From: Brevibacillus_D fluminis_A
GTDB lineage: Bacteria > Bacillota > Bacilli > Brevibacillales > Brevibacillaceae
Reading direction: 5' to 3'
DNA length: 64,000 bases
NCBI RefSeq assembly: GCF_052072235.1
Contig: NZ_CM125436.1
Coordinates: forward strand, 2,970,001-3,034,000
This document shows, in pieces, positions 32,552-41,275 of this stretch. The notes beneath the pieces are model-generated. The model saw nothing but the letters and a program-made list of their open reading frames with translations. It was not told the origin of the DNA and made no database searches. The first letter of the stretch is position 1; each line of letters opens with the position of its first letter. Position numbers and translations under genes: made by a program.

Positions 32552-33151
32552 CTACAAAACGTTTCGCGTCCGCACATAGTAATAGCAACCGTAACCGATC
32601 GCAATGACGACCGGGACCCACAAGAGCATCAGCCCATAGTCGTGGACCATCGTCCCGACTTCCTGCACATGGTTGCCGACAAAGCGGCCCACGATAAAGA
32701 ACACCAGCGTCCAAACGAAACCGGTCGTATACGAATACAGCGCATACCGGCGAAATGTCATTTTGTTGATGCCGACCAAGTACGGCATGACGTGACGGAC
32801 GATCGGGAAAAAGTAGCTGATGCACAGCGCGAAGCTGCCGTATTTGACGACCAGCTTTTCGGAAAACGCAATGTAGGTTTCCATCTTCCGCTTCTTGCGC
32901 AATTTGTCCATAATCGGTGTCCCAACATAACGTCCTAAAAAATACCCAAGGGACAAGCCTGAAATGACGCCCAAATACGTCAGCAGGAAGGCGGGCACCG
33001 GCTCCAACAGGTGGCTGGACGTCACCGCGCCTCCTGTCATCACGACCACTTCATCAGGAATCGGCATGCCGACAATCCCCAGCCACAAGGAGAAAAACAA
33101 AGCGGCATAGCCAAATTGTTGAATCAGTGAAAGTAAATTTTCGTACGACAT
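32552..33151 (-). CDS. DedA family membrane protein
   Basis: A 199-residue integral membrane protein of the DedA (SNARE_assoc) family; members include undecaprenyl-phosphate and phosphatidylethanolamine flippases. Family features: GIPDE-like GMPIPDEVVVMTGG, GYFLGRYVG, and FFPIVRHVMPYLVGI with the essential Arg. Single gene with a consensus promoter and a long, 180-nt leader. Confidence 0.9.
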   Translation of the reverse strand: MSYENLLSLIQQFGYAALFFSLWLGIVGMPIPDEVVVMTGGAVTSSHLLEPVPAFLLTYLGVISGLSLGYFLGRYVGTPIMDKLRKKRKMETYIAFSEKLVVKYGSFALCISYFFPIVRHVMPYLVGINKMTFRRYALYSYTTGFVWTLVFFIVGRFVGNHVQEVGTMVHDYGLMLLWVPVVIAIGYGCYYYVRTRNVL

Positions 33152-33498
33152 TTGTTTGATTTACCCTTTCTTCAGTCGGCATCGCAAGCAATGGCCCGCT
33201 GCGCTGAATGATTTTACGCTTCTTGATCCGTTGAGTTCCCTTCGCGAAGCACTTCTACCATATAGACGTAATGAAGGCAAAAACGTGACAGGCGATTGCT
33301 GATTTTTTCAACGACTGATCCAGGCAAAACCTGCAAAAATTGTATGTCAGCTTTTCTGCGTTGTCAAATTCCGCGATTAATTTCATTTATGCTTTACTAA
33401 ATTCAATTTTCTTGATTGGTCAATACAAGCATCAAGTGGTAGAATGTAAAACATGTATGAAAATTCCTGCTTTATTTTGTAAAGGTTGTGACAAACTC
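33152..33498. other. Divergent intergenic region between DedA and MFS genes
   Basis: About 350 bp. The DedA promoter and its 180-nt leader occupy most of it. TTGGTC-18-TAGAAT at about 33416-33446 may serve the MFS gene. No riboswitch class was recognised in the leader, although it can form short hairpins such as CTTCGCGAAG. Confidence 0.5.
33339..33367 (-). promoter_or_regulatory. Sigma-A promoter of the DedA gene
   Basis: Minus strand TTGACA (33367-33362), 17 bp, TACAAT (33344-33339); start point near 33332. Confidence 0.8.
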
Positions 33499-34719
33499 AT
33501 GTCTTTTTCATGGAAGCGTAACCTCATTGTCTTGTGGACGGGTGTGTTTTTCTGCAGCACGGCCTATTCGATTTCTATCCCGTTTTTGCCGATTTTTCTG
33601 CACACCTCGCTCGGGATCAACGAGCATTTGGAAGCATGGGCAGGCATTTCGTTTGGGATCACCTTTCTCGCCAGCGCGCTGATTTCGCCGTATTGGGGTT
33701 CGCTCGCTGACAAATATGGCCGAAAGCCAATGCTGATCCGATCAGGCTACAGCTTGGCTGTTTTGTATTTCCTGAATTATTTCGTCACGGACCCGTACTG
33801 GTTTCTGGTGCTCCGCATTTTCCAAGGCTTGCTCGCCGGTTTTGTCCCCGCCTCCATCGCGCTTGTAGGCACGAACACACCGGAAAAGCACGTCGGCTAC
33901 GCGCTCGGGATCATGGCGACAGCGGGCGCGACCGGCGGGATCGTCGGCCCGTTGATCGGCGGATTCGTCAGCCATTGGTTCGGCAACCGCGAAGCGTTTC
34001 TGTTTTCAGGCGTCGTCGTGCTGGTTGCGGCATTGATTGCGACATTTTTCGCGAAAGAACACACGTTCAACCGGTCCGCTGAACGCTCGCATGTGCTCGA
34101 CGACCTGAAGACCGCCTGGTCCAACCGGACATTCATCGGACTGATGGGGCTGGTCATGATCGTGACGATGTCCGTCATGCTGCTGGAACCGCTTTTGACC
34201 GTTTATGTGATGCAGATGGGGACGTCACAGGAAAACGCGTCCCTCCATTCCGGCATCATCTTCTCTGCCGTCGGGGTGGCGACGGTTTTGGCAGCGCCGC
34301 GTTGGGGCAAACTGGGAACGAAGTACGGCTACAACAAAATTTTGTTCATCGGTTTGCTTGGCGGTGCGCTCGGCAACTTGCTGCAATTTTTCGTCTCCAA
34401 CCTGGTAGGGTTCGGCATCCTGCGATTTGTATATGGCCTGTTTTTCGCAGCGGTGTACCCTTCCATCAATGCGACGATCGTCAAAGTGACGGAGCCGGAA
34501 TTCCGCGGCAGAGCGTTCAGCTTGAATCAATCCGCCACCCAGATGGCAACCATGCTCGGCCCTGTCATCGGCGGTATGCTGGGCGGACTGATCCCGATCC
34601 GCGTCGTCTTCATCATCAACGGACTCGGCTTGCTGCTCACCGCCTTCCTGCTGCGCGCCCGCAAGACGGCTGACGTGCCGCTTGCGCCGACGCCAATGAA
34701 GCAATCGATGAAAATGTAG
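33499..34719 (+). CDS. MFS multidrug transporter (DHA1 type)
   Basis: A 406-residue, 12-helix exporter. Motif A GSLADKYGRKPM in loop 2-3, motif B/C region RIFQGLLAGFVPASIAL and GATGGIVGPLIGG typical of drug:H+ antiporters with 12 helices, close to tetracycline/Bmr-like pumps. AAAGG precedes the ATG at 33499; the frame runs 53 codons further upstream through promoter sequence. Confidence 0.9.
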   Translation: MSFSWKRNLIVLWTGVFFCSTAYSISIPFLPIFLHTSLGINEHLEAWAGISFGITFLASALISPYWGSLADKYGRKPMLIRSGYSLAVLYFLNYFVTDPYWFLVLRIFQGLLAGFVPASIALVGTNTPEKHVGYALGIMATAGATGGIVGPLIGGFVSHWFGNREAFLFSGVVVLVAALIATFFAKEHTFNRSAERSHVLDDLKTAWSNRTFIGLMGLVMIVTMSVMLLEPLLTVYVMQMGTSQENASLHSGIIFSAVGVATVLAAPRWGKLGTKYGYNKILFIGLLGGALGNLLQFFVSNLVGFGILRFVYGLFFAAVYPSINATIVKVTEPEFRGRAFSLNQSATQMATMLGPVIGGMLGGLIPIRVVFIINGLGLLLTAFLLRARKTADVPLAPTPMKQSMKM

Positions 34720-34786
34720 GTCACGAACGTTTCATAGCCCGAATCGGCCTTCCTTTGCTACAATGGAGAAAAAAGGAGGCCGCTGC

Positions 34787-34999
34787 GTGAAAAAATCAAT
34801 GTTCTTCGTCATTCACTGGGCTGAAGCCAAACGATATTCCGATGCGCTCAAACAGCTGGAGATCGACTATACGATCGAAACGCCTGATGATATTCCAAGC
34901 CTCGCTCCTGGCGAGCTTGCCTTCGTCTTCCCCAGCCTGCCCATACGTTTGTATGCCAAGCTCCGCACCTTGTTTTCGCAAGATGCGAAACAATATTGA
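34787..34999 (+). CDS. Small conserved-looking protein of unknown function
   Basis: A 70-residue protein starting at a GTG, 8 nt after AAGGAGG. Reads KKSMFFVIHWAEAKRYSDAL then LEIDYTIETPDDIPSLAPGE; could be a small alpha/beta fold with a FFVIHW strand. It resembles the putative Se/S-carrier-like DUF3343 domain in size and opening but lacks its cysteines. 87 nt after comes the SRPBCC gene. Confidence 0.55.
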   Translation: MKKSMFFVIHWAEAKRYSDALKQLEIDYTIETPDDIPSLAPGELAFVFPSLPIRLYAKLRTLFSQDAKQY

Positions 35000-35073
35000 C
35001 CACAGCCAGTTCTCCAACCGTTTGGCTGCTTGAGAAATGACGAGCGTATTTCATTGCCGCAAGGAGGTTTGAC

Positions 35074-35529
35074 ATGGAGAACTTGTCATTTGTTTATGCC
35101 ACGTACATCGCAACAACGCCTGAAACGCTTTGGGAGGCGCTGACCACCAGCTCGTATACGGAAGCGTATTTTTTCGGCACGAGCATCGAGTCCGACTGGC
35201 AAATCGGGTCCACCGTGGCCTATTCGCGGAACGGGGAAGTCACCGATCATGGAATCATCCTCGCCTGCGAACCGCACCGCCTGCTGTCCTTCACCTGGAA
35301 TCATGTCGCAGATCGGTCCGAACGCACTGAACCGTCGCGCGTCACCTTCACCTTGAAACAGATGGATGCAGTCGTCAAACTGACGCTCGTTCACGAAAAT
35401 TTGCATCCGCACGACATCGTAGACCGCGAAGATACGTTTGAGGGGCTCAACAACGGCTGGCCGGCCATTTTGAGCAATTTGAAAAGCTTGCTGGAAACAG
35501 GCAAGACGCTTCCACCGTTATCGTTGTAA
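35074..35529 (+). CDS. SRPBCC/AHSA1 family protein
   Basis: A 151-residue START-like domain (Activator of Hsp90 ATPase homologue 1 type): YATYIATTPETLWEALT at the start, LLSFTWNH and VVKLTLVHENL in the core, and the C-terminal helix GWPAILSNLKSLLETG. These proteins bind hydrophobic ligands. AAGGAGG is 6 nt before the ATG. No ArsR partner gene beside it. Confidence 0.88.
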   Translation: MENLSFVYATYIATTPETLWEALTTSSYTEAYFFGTSIESDWQIGSTVAYSRNGEVTDHGIILACEPHRLLSFTWNHVADRSERTEPSRVTFTLKQMDAVVKLTLVHENLHPHDIVDREDTFEGLNNGWPAILSNLKSLLETGKTLPPLSL

Positions 35530-35532
35530 GCG

Positions 35533-35584
35533 CAAAAGGGACAAGCACGCTTTACGCAGCTGTTTGTCCCTTTGTTGTGTTTGT
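35533..35584. terminator. Terminator after the SRPBCC gene
   Basis: CAAAAGGGACAA pairs with TTTGTCCCTTTG across a 28-nt loop; short T-rich tail. Confidence 0.6.
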
Positions 35585-35606
35585 GGTCACTATCCCTGCT
35601 ATCAGC

Positions 35607-35921
35607 TCAATAAGCAAAAAAATGCTTCATGATACCCAACGACGATAACACAAGCTCCCTCCCCTGTTCATCGGTGTATCGGTCCACTCGCCTCACATAA
35701 ATCCCGGTATCCTGCTCCCAGGTCGATTGCCACGTAATCTTTCGTGGCGTGCCCTTACCAACTTGCTGGCACGTATCTTCAAGACTATTGCCAGTGCAAA
35801 TGATCCCGTTCTCATCTGCCAGCCACTTCCGATAATCGTCCTCCGTCGGGCACGCCAAAATAAGGATTGCCATCATGCAACTCACGGTAACCGCGACCAC
35901 GTGCCACGTTTTTTTCCGCAT
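35607..35921 (-). CDS. Small putative lipoprotein (DUF4359-like)
   Basis: A 104-residue protein: signal peptide 1-24 with lipobox ILAC, then PTEDDYRKWLADENGI, a motif like that opening DUF4359 proteins, two further Cys (IICTG, DTCQQ) and a C-terminal segment ending SLGIMKHFFAY. GGAGGAGG lies before the ATG at 35921. Expected on the outer membrane face. Role unknown. Confidence 0.7.
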   Translation of the reverse strand: MRKKTWHVVAVTVSCMMAILILACPTEDDYRKWLADENGIICTGNSLEDTCQQVGKGTPRKITWQSTWEQDTGIYVRRVDRYTDEQGRELVLSSLGIMKHFFAY

Positions 35922-36212
35922 ACTGGTCCCTCCTCCCATCCCGATTCGCTCTATTTGGCTTTCTACGTTACGGTTGTGTCGTTCTATGCATCTTACAATA
36001 TATGTATAAACGATCATACAATTGGATGTTTCACCCGGCAAGGCAAAAACCAAGTCGTCACGTTTACACACGCGGGAAAACAAATCGTTTCGCGAACCGT
36101 TCCGTAAAGGAAAACCGCGGATGGCTGTCAAAGAATAGCAGTAATGCCAAGGTTGATGTATATTCAAGGAAAGCCAGAAAATGACAGAAAAAGTGAAGAG
36201 GAGCGTTCCTAG

Positions 36213-36806
36213 ATGACAACGAGTAAACTGAATCCCAAGGTCGATGAATTTTTACGTAAAGCGAATAAGTGGAAAGAAGAATTTGAGATGCTAAGAAGGA
36301 TCGTTCTTGACAGTGAGCTGACCGAAGATTTTAAGTGGATGCATCCTTGTTACACGTTTGAGAACAAAAACATCGTTTTAATCCACGGATTTAAAGAATA
36401 TTGTGCGCTTCTGTTTCACAAAGGAGCCTTGTTAAAGGACCCGCATGGGATTCTCATCCAGCAAACGGAGAATGTACAGGCCGCTCGCCAGATTCGGTTC
36501 ACCAACTTGCAGGAAATCGTAGAAAGGGAAGCTATCTTGAAAGCTTATATTCACGAAGCCATTGAAGTGGAAAAAGCCGGTTTGGAAGTGAATTTCAAGA
36601 AGACAGCCGAATACGTCATTCCTGAGGAATTTCAACAGAAGCTCGATGAAAACCATGCCTTGAAAACGGCTTTTGAAGCATTGACGCCGGGACGCCAACG
36701 AGCATACCTTCACTATTTTTCTGAACCCAAAACATCCAAGACTCGCGAGTCAAGGGTGGAAAAAAGCATGCAGCAAATTCTCGCTGGAAAAGGATTGCAC
36801 GATTAG
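36213..36806 (+). CDS. YdeI/OmpD-associated family protein (DUF1801)
   Basis: A 197-residue cytosolic protein like B. subtilis YdeI: N-terminal DUF1801 fold (KVDEFLRKANKWKEEFEMLR, FKWMHPCYTFENKNIVLI, GFKEYCALLFHKGALL) and C-terminal YdeI extension (LDENHALKTAFEALTPGRQR). DUF1801 is related to frataxin. Members have been linked to antimicrobial-peptide tolerance in enteric bacteria, not tested here. Base composition is more AT-rich than its neighbours. Confidence 0.88.
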   Translation: MTTSKLNPKVDEFLRKANKWKEEFEMLRRIVLDSELTEDFKWMHPCYTFENKNIVLIHGFKEYCALLFHKGALLKDPHGILIQQTENVQAARQIRFTNLQEIVEREAILKAYIHEAIEVEKAGLEVNFKKTAEYVIPEEFQQKLDENHALKTAFEALTPGRQRAYLHYFSEPKTSKTRESRVEKSMQQILAGKGLHD

Positions 36807-36823
36807 TCGCAACAAAAATAGCA

Positions 36824-36871
36824 GCGGCAGCAATGGTGTGATGCGCGACCATTGCTGCCGCCAGTTTTTTT
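36824..36871. terminator. Bidirectional terminator
   Basis: Perfect 14-bp stem GCGGCAGCAATGGT / ACCATTGCTGCCGC with T runs on both sides; ends the YdeI-like gene and the convergent PadR-VanZ-hydrolase operon. Confidence 0.85.
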
Positions 36872-39191
36872 ATTCCCCGTGCCCGCGATACGTCATTTCG
36901 CTCGTTCCGTCCGCAAGCAAGGCCGCGTTCGCCTTGATCACTTTGCGGTTATAGGTGAAATCATGGGAAGAGAAATTGGCAATCACACGCAAATCGTTTC
37001 CGAACTCGGTCATTTGTACGAGGCGGTCTTTCGACAGCACGTGAAAACCGGTCATTTCCCGCGTGACGGCTTTCTCATGGAATGGGGAGAAGACTTTCAG
37101 CTGCCGGACGATCCGATCTTTGTCTCTATCCCAGGTCGCTTTGTCCAAATGATAGAGCGGCGGCACGTCGTACAACAGCTCTGCGAGCATCCGCTGTTCC
37201 GTCTGTCCTTTAATTTTGAAGCTGCCCCATTCCCAATGATGGGTCGTGATCACAGCGTCATTGTACACCAGCTTGAACAGCGGAACATTGTAGGCCGGAT
37301 CGAGATAGACATGCTCATACAGCGTCTTGATCGGAACTTGCTTGCCGAATCGGGCCGGCACTCCTCCGTCCGGCGACCAGTAGGCACCGGTGTAATACGG
37401 ACTTTGCCTGTTTTCCCGCATATCCGGGTCTCCCCATGCGATTACCGGTGTTTCCAGACCGTGCGCAAAGGCAATCGTTCCGCTCGCATAATCATTCCCG
37501 CCTTCAGAGCCGATCACCAAATGCTTGTCGTTGGCGATATAGGCCATTCGCTGCAACCGGGCTTTCATGTCCTGTTCTTGTGTCGTCTCATGCCCCGGTG
37601 TATAGTCATCATAAAGCTCCCCGGTTGCATCGCAATCGACAAACCACGAATTGTAGGCGTCACCGCTCGCCAGTATACTTGTGACGCGATTTTGCACGCT
37701 CGGAAGCGATAGCGTCGGATTCAATTTGCGTCCCTGCTGGAGGAAGCCGCCGATTTTTTTGCCGTTTTGATTCGTAATGGTCGCGCTGTCATACAGACCT
37801 TTTTCCGGAAAATACGCGGTTTGCCACTCTTTGTTTTCGGTCTCATGGATGGAGTGGTACGAATCGTATGGCCCGATCAAATACCCTTGCTCATTCGCCT
37901 GTTTGACCAGCCCGGGATTGATAAACCCTTCCGTCCAATCCGGCAAGCCGATCCAAGCGCGCGCGATCCCCGCATCCCGCATCTCTTGCAATAGCTTCAC
38001 CGTTTTGTCCGCTCCCCAGAGGGACACGTCATCGGCAGCATCTTGCAGCGCACTTTTCAGCACCTGCTTGTTCGCTTGATACAACTCGGACTCCGAGCGC
38101 AGCGCAGCGCCTTTCTGCATCAGTGCCTTGGTTGCTGCATCCAGGTTCGGGAACACATCCGCCTTGTAAAAAGTCTGCAGCTGGAGCACGTCGTTTAGCA
38201 ACCTGACGATGATCCGGCGCTGGTACTGATCAACGTAATCTTGCTTTTTCACGGCCTTGATCACGTCGGCTGCTTCTTTGCCGTCCTCGGTTTCTTGCAG
38301 CGCCAGTTGAACAAGCCAATCCCCGAATGGCCCGCCTAGCTTTTTGGCGAGCTTGGGCCACCGGATGTTCGTGTCGGAGATGAACGTTTTGTCCCACAAG
38401 TAGATGTGCGGCGCGCCATACAGCTTTTCCATGTTTGGGTTGGTTTTCGCCTTTTCCTTCAGCGTGACGAATTCTCCTCGCCGGACGACATCCGCCTTGT
38501 ACAGCTTGGCGATTTTCGTCGGGTCGTTTTCCGTCGGGTAAAGCGTAAAGCCATAGGTTTTTTTCGGATTGATGCGGGAGAACTCATGCGTGAAAGAAAA
38601 CCCGATCGCTTCTTTCGCCTGAAATGCGACCTCGTCGTTAAAGATGTCGTCCGCAATATAGAGAATCGTCATCGTTGGCTTGGCTGCGGCAAAAAAACGC
38701 ATGGAGAACGATTCGCTAAAGGTCATGCGTTGGTCTTGCAAAAACGTCAGCCAATTGGCATCGCGTGCCGGAATGTATTTGCCCTCGCCGAGCGGCAGTA
38801 TGTAGCTATCCCCTTGTACGATCGGCCACGTGAATGACGCAGCGCCCGTCGACGTCATTTGGACATGGAGTCCGCCCGCTTGCTTCGCAATCTCAACCTT
38901 CACCTTCTGCTCCGGATAGGTCCACGACGCCGATGTGGCGGTCTTGTGAAAATCTGCGACGACTTGCTTGGGCAGCGGCTGGGAAACACGCTCCCGTGCC
39001 CCGCCCGTTTCAATCTGCAAGTCGAACGTTTCCGGTTGGACATCGAACGTAAACGCGGCCTGCTCACGTGGCGCTGCGTCTGATGCGGAAGCGGAAGGCT
39101 GCTTCGTGACCGTGCCTGTGACAGGTTCGCTGCAGCCTGCCACCAAACTCGCCGCCAGCAAAAGGGGCAGGAACGTTTTTTTCTGATTCAT
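36870..39191 (-). CDS. Lipoprotein glycoside hydrolase, GH101/GH129-like
   Basis: A 773-residue lipid-anchored protein: signal with lipobox LVAGC, a beta-rich N-terminal region (to about 290), then a TIM-barrel-like part. Candidate catalytic residues are in SWFVDCDATGELYDDY (Asp) and LVIGSEGGNDYASG (Glu), the arrangement of alpha-N-acetylgalactosaminidase families GH101/GH129; also GIARAWIGLPDWTEGFINPG and GPYDSYHSIHE. The sugar target is not deducible. ATG at 39191 overlaps the VanZ stop (ATGA), so expression is coupled to the PadR-VanZ operon. Confidence 0.75.
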   Translation of the reverse strand: MNQKKTFLPLLLAASLVAGCSEPVTGTVTKQPSASASDAAPREQAAFTFDVQPETFDLQIETGGARERVSQPLPKQVVADFHKTATSASWTYPEQKVKVEIAKQAGGLHVQMTSTGAASFTWPIVQGDSYILPLGEGKYIPARDANWLTFLQDQRMTFSESFSMRFFAAAKPTMTILYIADDIFNDEVAFQAKEAIGFSFTHEFSRINPKKTYGFTLYPTENDPTKIAKLYKADVVRRGEFVTLKEKAKTNPNMEKLYGAPHIYLWDKTFISDTNIRWPKLAKKLGGPFGDWLVQLALQETEDGKEAADVIKAVKKQDYVDQYQRRIIVRLLNDVLQLQTFYKADVFPNLDAATKALMQKGAALRSESELYQANKQVLKSALQDAADDVSLWGADKTVKLLQEMRDAGIARAWIGLPDWTEGFINPGLVKQANEQGYLIGPYDSYHSIHETENKEWQTAYFPEKGLYDSATITNQNGKKIGGFLQQGRKLNPTLSLPSVQNRVTSILASGDAYNSWFVDCDATGELYDDYTPGHETTQEQDMKARLQRMAYIANDKHLVIGSEGGNDYASGTIAFAHGLETPVIAWGDPDMRENRQSPYYTGAYWSPDGGVPARFGKQVPIKTLYEHVYLDPAYNVPLFKLVYNDAVITTHHWEWGSFKIKGQTEQRMLAELLYDVPPLYHLDKATWDRDKDRIVRQLKVFSPFHEKAVTREMTGFHVLSKDRLVQMTEFGNDLRVIANFSSHDFTYNRKVIKANAALLADGTSEMTYRGHGE

Positions 39192-39937
39192 GAGGATCCC
39201 TCGATTGTCGTATGTTGTTTGGACACGGCCTGACGCTTGCGCCAGCGCTGCCACACCGTGTATAAGCCAAATCCCCCCAGTGCGCCGATCGTATTGAGCA
39301 GCATATCGTCCACATCAAAGCTGCCCATGGAAAACAAAAGCTGCCCCCATTCCAGCGCAAGACTGGCCGCAAGCGATGCAAAAAAGACGCGGTGAATCGA
39401 CGCAAGCCGGGTAAACAGCAAAGGCAGCAGGAACCCAAACGGCATAAACAGCAGCACATTGCCCGCCGTGTTGTACAAGATCGTGGCTGCCGCATAATCT
39501 TGATGATGGGTCACATACCCTATAATCGTGCGCAGCGGTACCGTATTTTGGTTCAGCTTCGTGTATTCCGGCAGCCCGTAAGCAAGCATTTTCTGCTTCC
39601 ACGCTGTAATCATCGCATGACGGTGCCAACGCCCCTCGCTGAAAAACAGCAAGTACACCACACCAGCCACATAGCCGATGAATGCCGCAAGAAACCAGCG
39701 GCGGCGGTACGGGTCGACCAGCGGAAGGGAGGCGGCGATGTCGGCAGCAATTCGCTCGCTATCGCCAAAACGCTGGATCGCCAGCATGGCAGCCATCTGT
39801 GCATCTGCCCCTTCCTCAATGAACTCGTGTTGAAGCGACAGCAGATGATCATACAGCTCATCCTTCAGATTCGCCTTCTCTTTGTTCGAGCACGGAAGCT
39901 TGCGGACGATTGATTCGACGTACTGCTCGATCAGCAT
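39188..39937 (-). CDS. VanZ family membrane protein with N-terminal permease-prefix domain
   Basis: A 249-residue protein: residues 1-75 form the helical permease-prefix/HAAS-type domain usually found beside PadR regulators (YVESIVRKLPCSNKEKANL), followed by four to five membrane helices of the VanZ-like type (NTAGNVLLFMPFGFLLPLLF, EWGQLLFSMGSFDVDD). VanZ confers low-level teicoplanin tolerance in enterococci; the homologues' general role is unclear. Starts 4 nt after the PadR stop with GGAGGGGAG, and overlaps the hydrolase gene by ATGA. Confidence 0.85.
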   Translation of the reverse strand: MLIEQYVESIVRKLPCSNKEKANLKDELYDHLLSLQHEFIEEGADAQMAAMLAIQRFGDSERIAADIAASLPLVDPYRRRWFLAAFIGYVAGVVYLLFFSEGRWHRHAMITAWKQKMLAYGLPEYTKLNQNTVPLRTIIGYVTHHQDYAAATILYNTAGNVLLFMPFGFLLPLLFTRLASIHRVFFASLAASLALEWGQLLFSMGSFDVDDMLLNTIGALGGFGLYTVWQRWRKRQAVSKQHTTIEGSS

Positions 39938-39940
39938 CGA

Positions 39941-40267
39941 TCACTCCCCTCCCTCATAGCAAATGGTTACCAGTCGATTCAATGCGCGCCAATCGTCCAT
40001 CTTCTCCTGTAAAAGCTTCTTGCCATCGTCGGTAATCCGATAATATTTGCGTCGTGCACCCTCGGCAGATTCGCCCCAGTACGACTCGATCGCCTTCCCC
40101 GTTTCCAACCGTTTCAGCGCCGGATACAGCGTCCCCTCACCGATTTCATACACGTCAGCGCTTTTTTCACGAATCTGTTTGGCCAGCTCATAGCCGTAAT
40201 GCTCACGCTGTGAGATCAAGGAGAGCAGCAGCAAATCGATGCTCCCTTTCAAAATTTCTTTGTTCAT
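39941..40267 (-). CDS. PadR family transcriptional regulator
   Basis: A 108-residue winged-helix repressor: LKGSIDLLLLSLISQREHYG, EGTLYPALKRLETGKAIES and YYRITDDGKKLL wing, then a short dimerisation helix. GGAGGGAGAGG precedes the ATG at 40267. First gene of a PadR-VanZ-glycosidase operon and probably represses it through the palindrome at 40304-40326. PadR proteins of this class usually respond to membrane-active compounds. Confidence 0.9.
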   Translation of the reverse strand: MNKEILKGSIDLLLLSLISQREHYGYELAKQIREKSADVYEIGEGTLYPALKRLETGKAIESYWGESAEGARRKYYRITDDGKKLLQEKMDDWRALNRLVTICYEGGE

Positions 40268-40303
40268 GTTTTCCTCTCCCTCCACATCGATATGTTAAAT
40301 GAA

Positions 40304-40326
40304 AATACCTCGTAATGCAAGGTATT
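40304..40326. promoter_or_regulatory. PadR operator candidate
   Basis: AATACCT, 9-bp spacer, AGGTATT; a 7-bp-arm palindrome 37 bp upstream of the padR start. Confidence 0.6.
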
Positions 40327-40424
40327 AAAAAATAAAAAAACCCCCTTCCGGTGCAGAGGATTTTGCTTCACTGTCAAAGAATTATCGTCTTTGTTCAAAG
40401 TGTCTTGCGAAAGGAGCGATCTTC

Positions 40425-41249
40425 TTGCGCCATCGGCTCGGTGTTTCCGGCAGTACCATCCTATCCGACCCGGCACACTTTTCGGCATTGTTTTGGGAAG
40501 GGATTGACCATATCGAGATCGGGGAATTCCCGGATGAACCGTCGTTTACGACATTTCTTCACATGTGCCGCAATCAAACGATCACGTTCGGCATTCACTC
40601 CCCTCTGCTGCGCACGGGGAGCAAATACGACTTGCTTGAATCCGTCTTTATGGATTCTGCACACGCCTGGAAGCAGGTGGAACATGAGTGCCGCATGCTG
40701 CGGGAGTTGGGAGCGTCTTACCTTCTCGTCCATTTCCCCTATTTCAAACGGGGGGTGCCCGCACGTGGATTCGAGCTGCTGGAGCAAGGGCTGGATCGTT
40801 TGCGCCGCATCCAGCAGGCGAGCGGGCTGTCCATCATTTGCGAACCGAAGCTCGGATTTGACAAATCCTCTGCCGCGATTCGATTTTTTCACGATTCGCC
40901 GCTCTCCCTGTGGGCTGACATCGGGCTTTGCATGGACATTGGCGATTTTTTGCTGGCGGACAGCGATTCGGTCAGCCGCTGTGTGGACAAGTGGCACAAC
41001 CAGATCAAAGTCGTCCATTTGCACAATGTCGAGCATACGAAAGAGGGAAAATATTGGTGGATCCCCGTCCATCCTTCCCACGAAAATGACGGCATCCATT
41101 ATCAGACCGGCGGCCTGATCCGGCAGCTGGCCCAATCGCCACAGGTGACGTTCGTTTTCGAGCACACCCCGCATAACCAGGCAAGCGCGGCGTTTATCCA
41201 GGAAGGCTATGAATGGGTGAAAATGCTGGTCGGGCGCACCTCCGAATAA
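40425..41249 (+). CDS. Xylose-isomerase-like TIM barrel protein (sugar phosphate isomerase/epimerase family)
   Basis: A 274-residue AP-endonuclease-2/IolE-type barrel. Metal-site style residues: Glu in HIEIGEF, His in LVHFPYF, Glu in SIICEPKLGF, Asp in LCMDIGDF, His in VVHLHNVEH and Glu in FVFEHTP. Start is TTG, 8 nt after AAAGGAG; no better start is nearby. Could be a sugar epimerase/isomerase or an endonuclease-IV relative; the missing endonuclease signatures favour the former. Confidence 0.82.
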   Translation: MRHRLGVSGSTILSDPAHFSALFWEGIDHIEIGEFPDEPSFTTFLHMCRNQTITFGIHSPLLRTGSKYDLLESVFMDSAHAWKQVEHECRMLRELGASYLLVHFPYFKRGVPARGFELLEQGLDRLRRIQQASGLSIICEPKLGFDKSSAAIRFFHDSPLSLWADIGLCMDIGDFLLADSDSVSRCVDKWHNQIKVVHLHNVEHTKEGKYWWIPVHPSHENDGIHYQTGGLIRQLAQSPQVTFVFEHTPHNQASAAFIQEGYEWVKMLVGRTSE

Positions 41250-41275
41250 CACGCCTGGTACGGCCGCGCGTCCGT

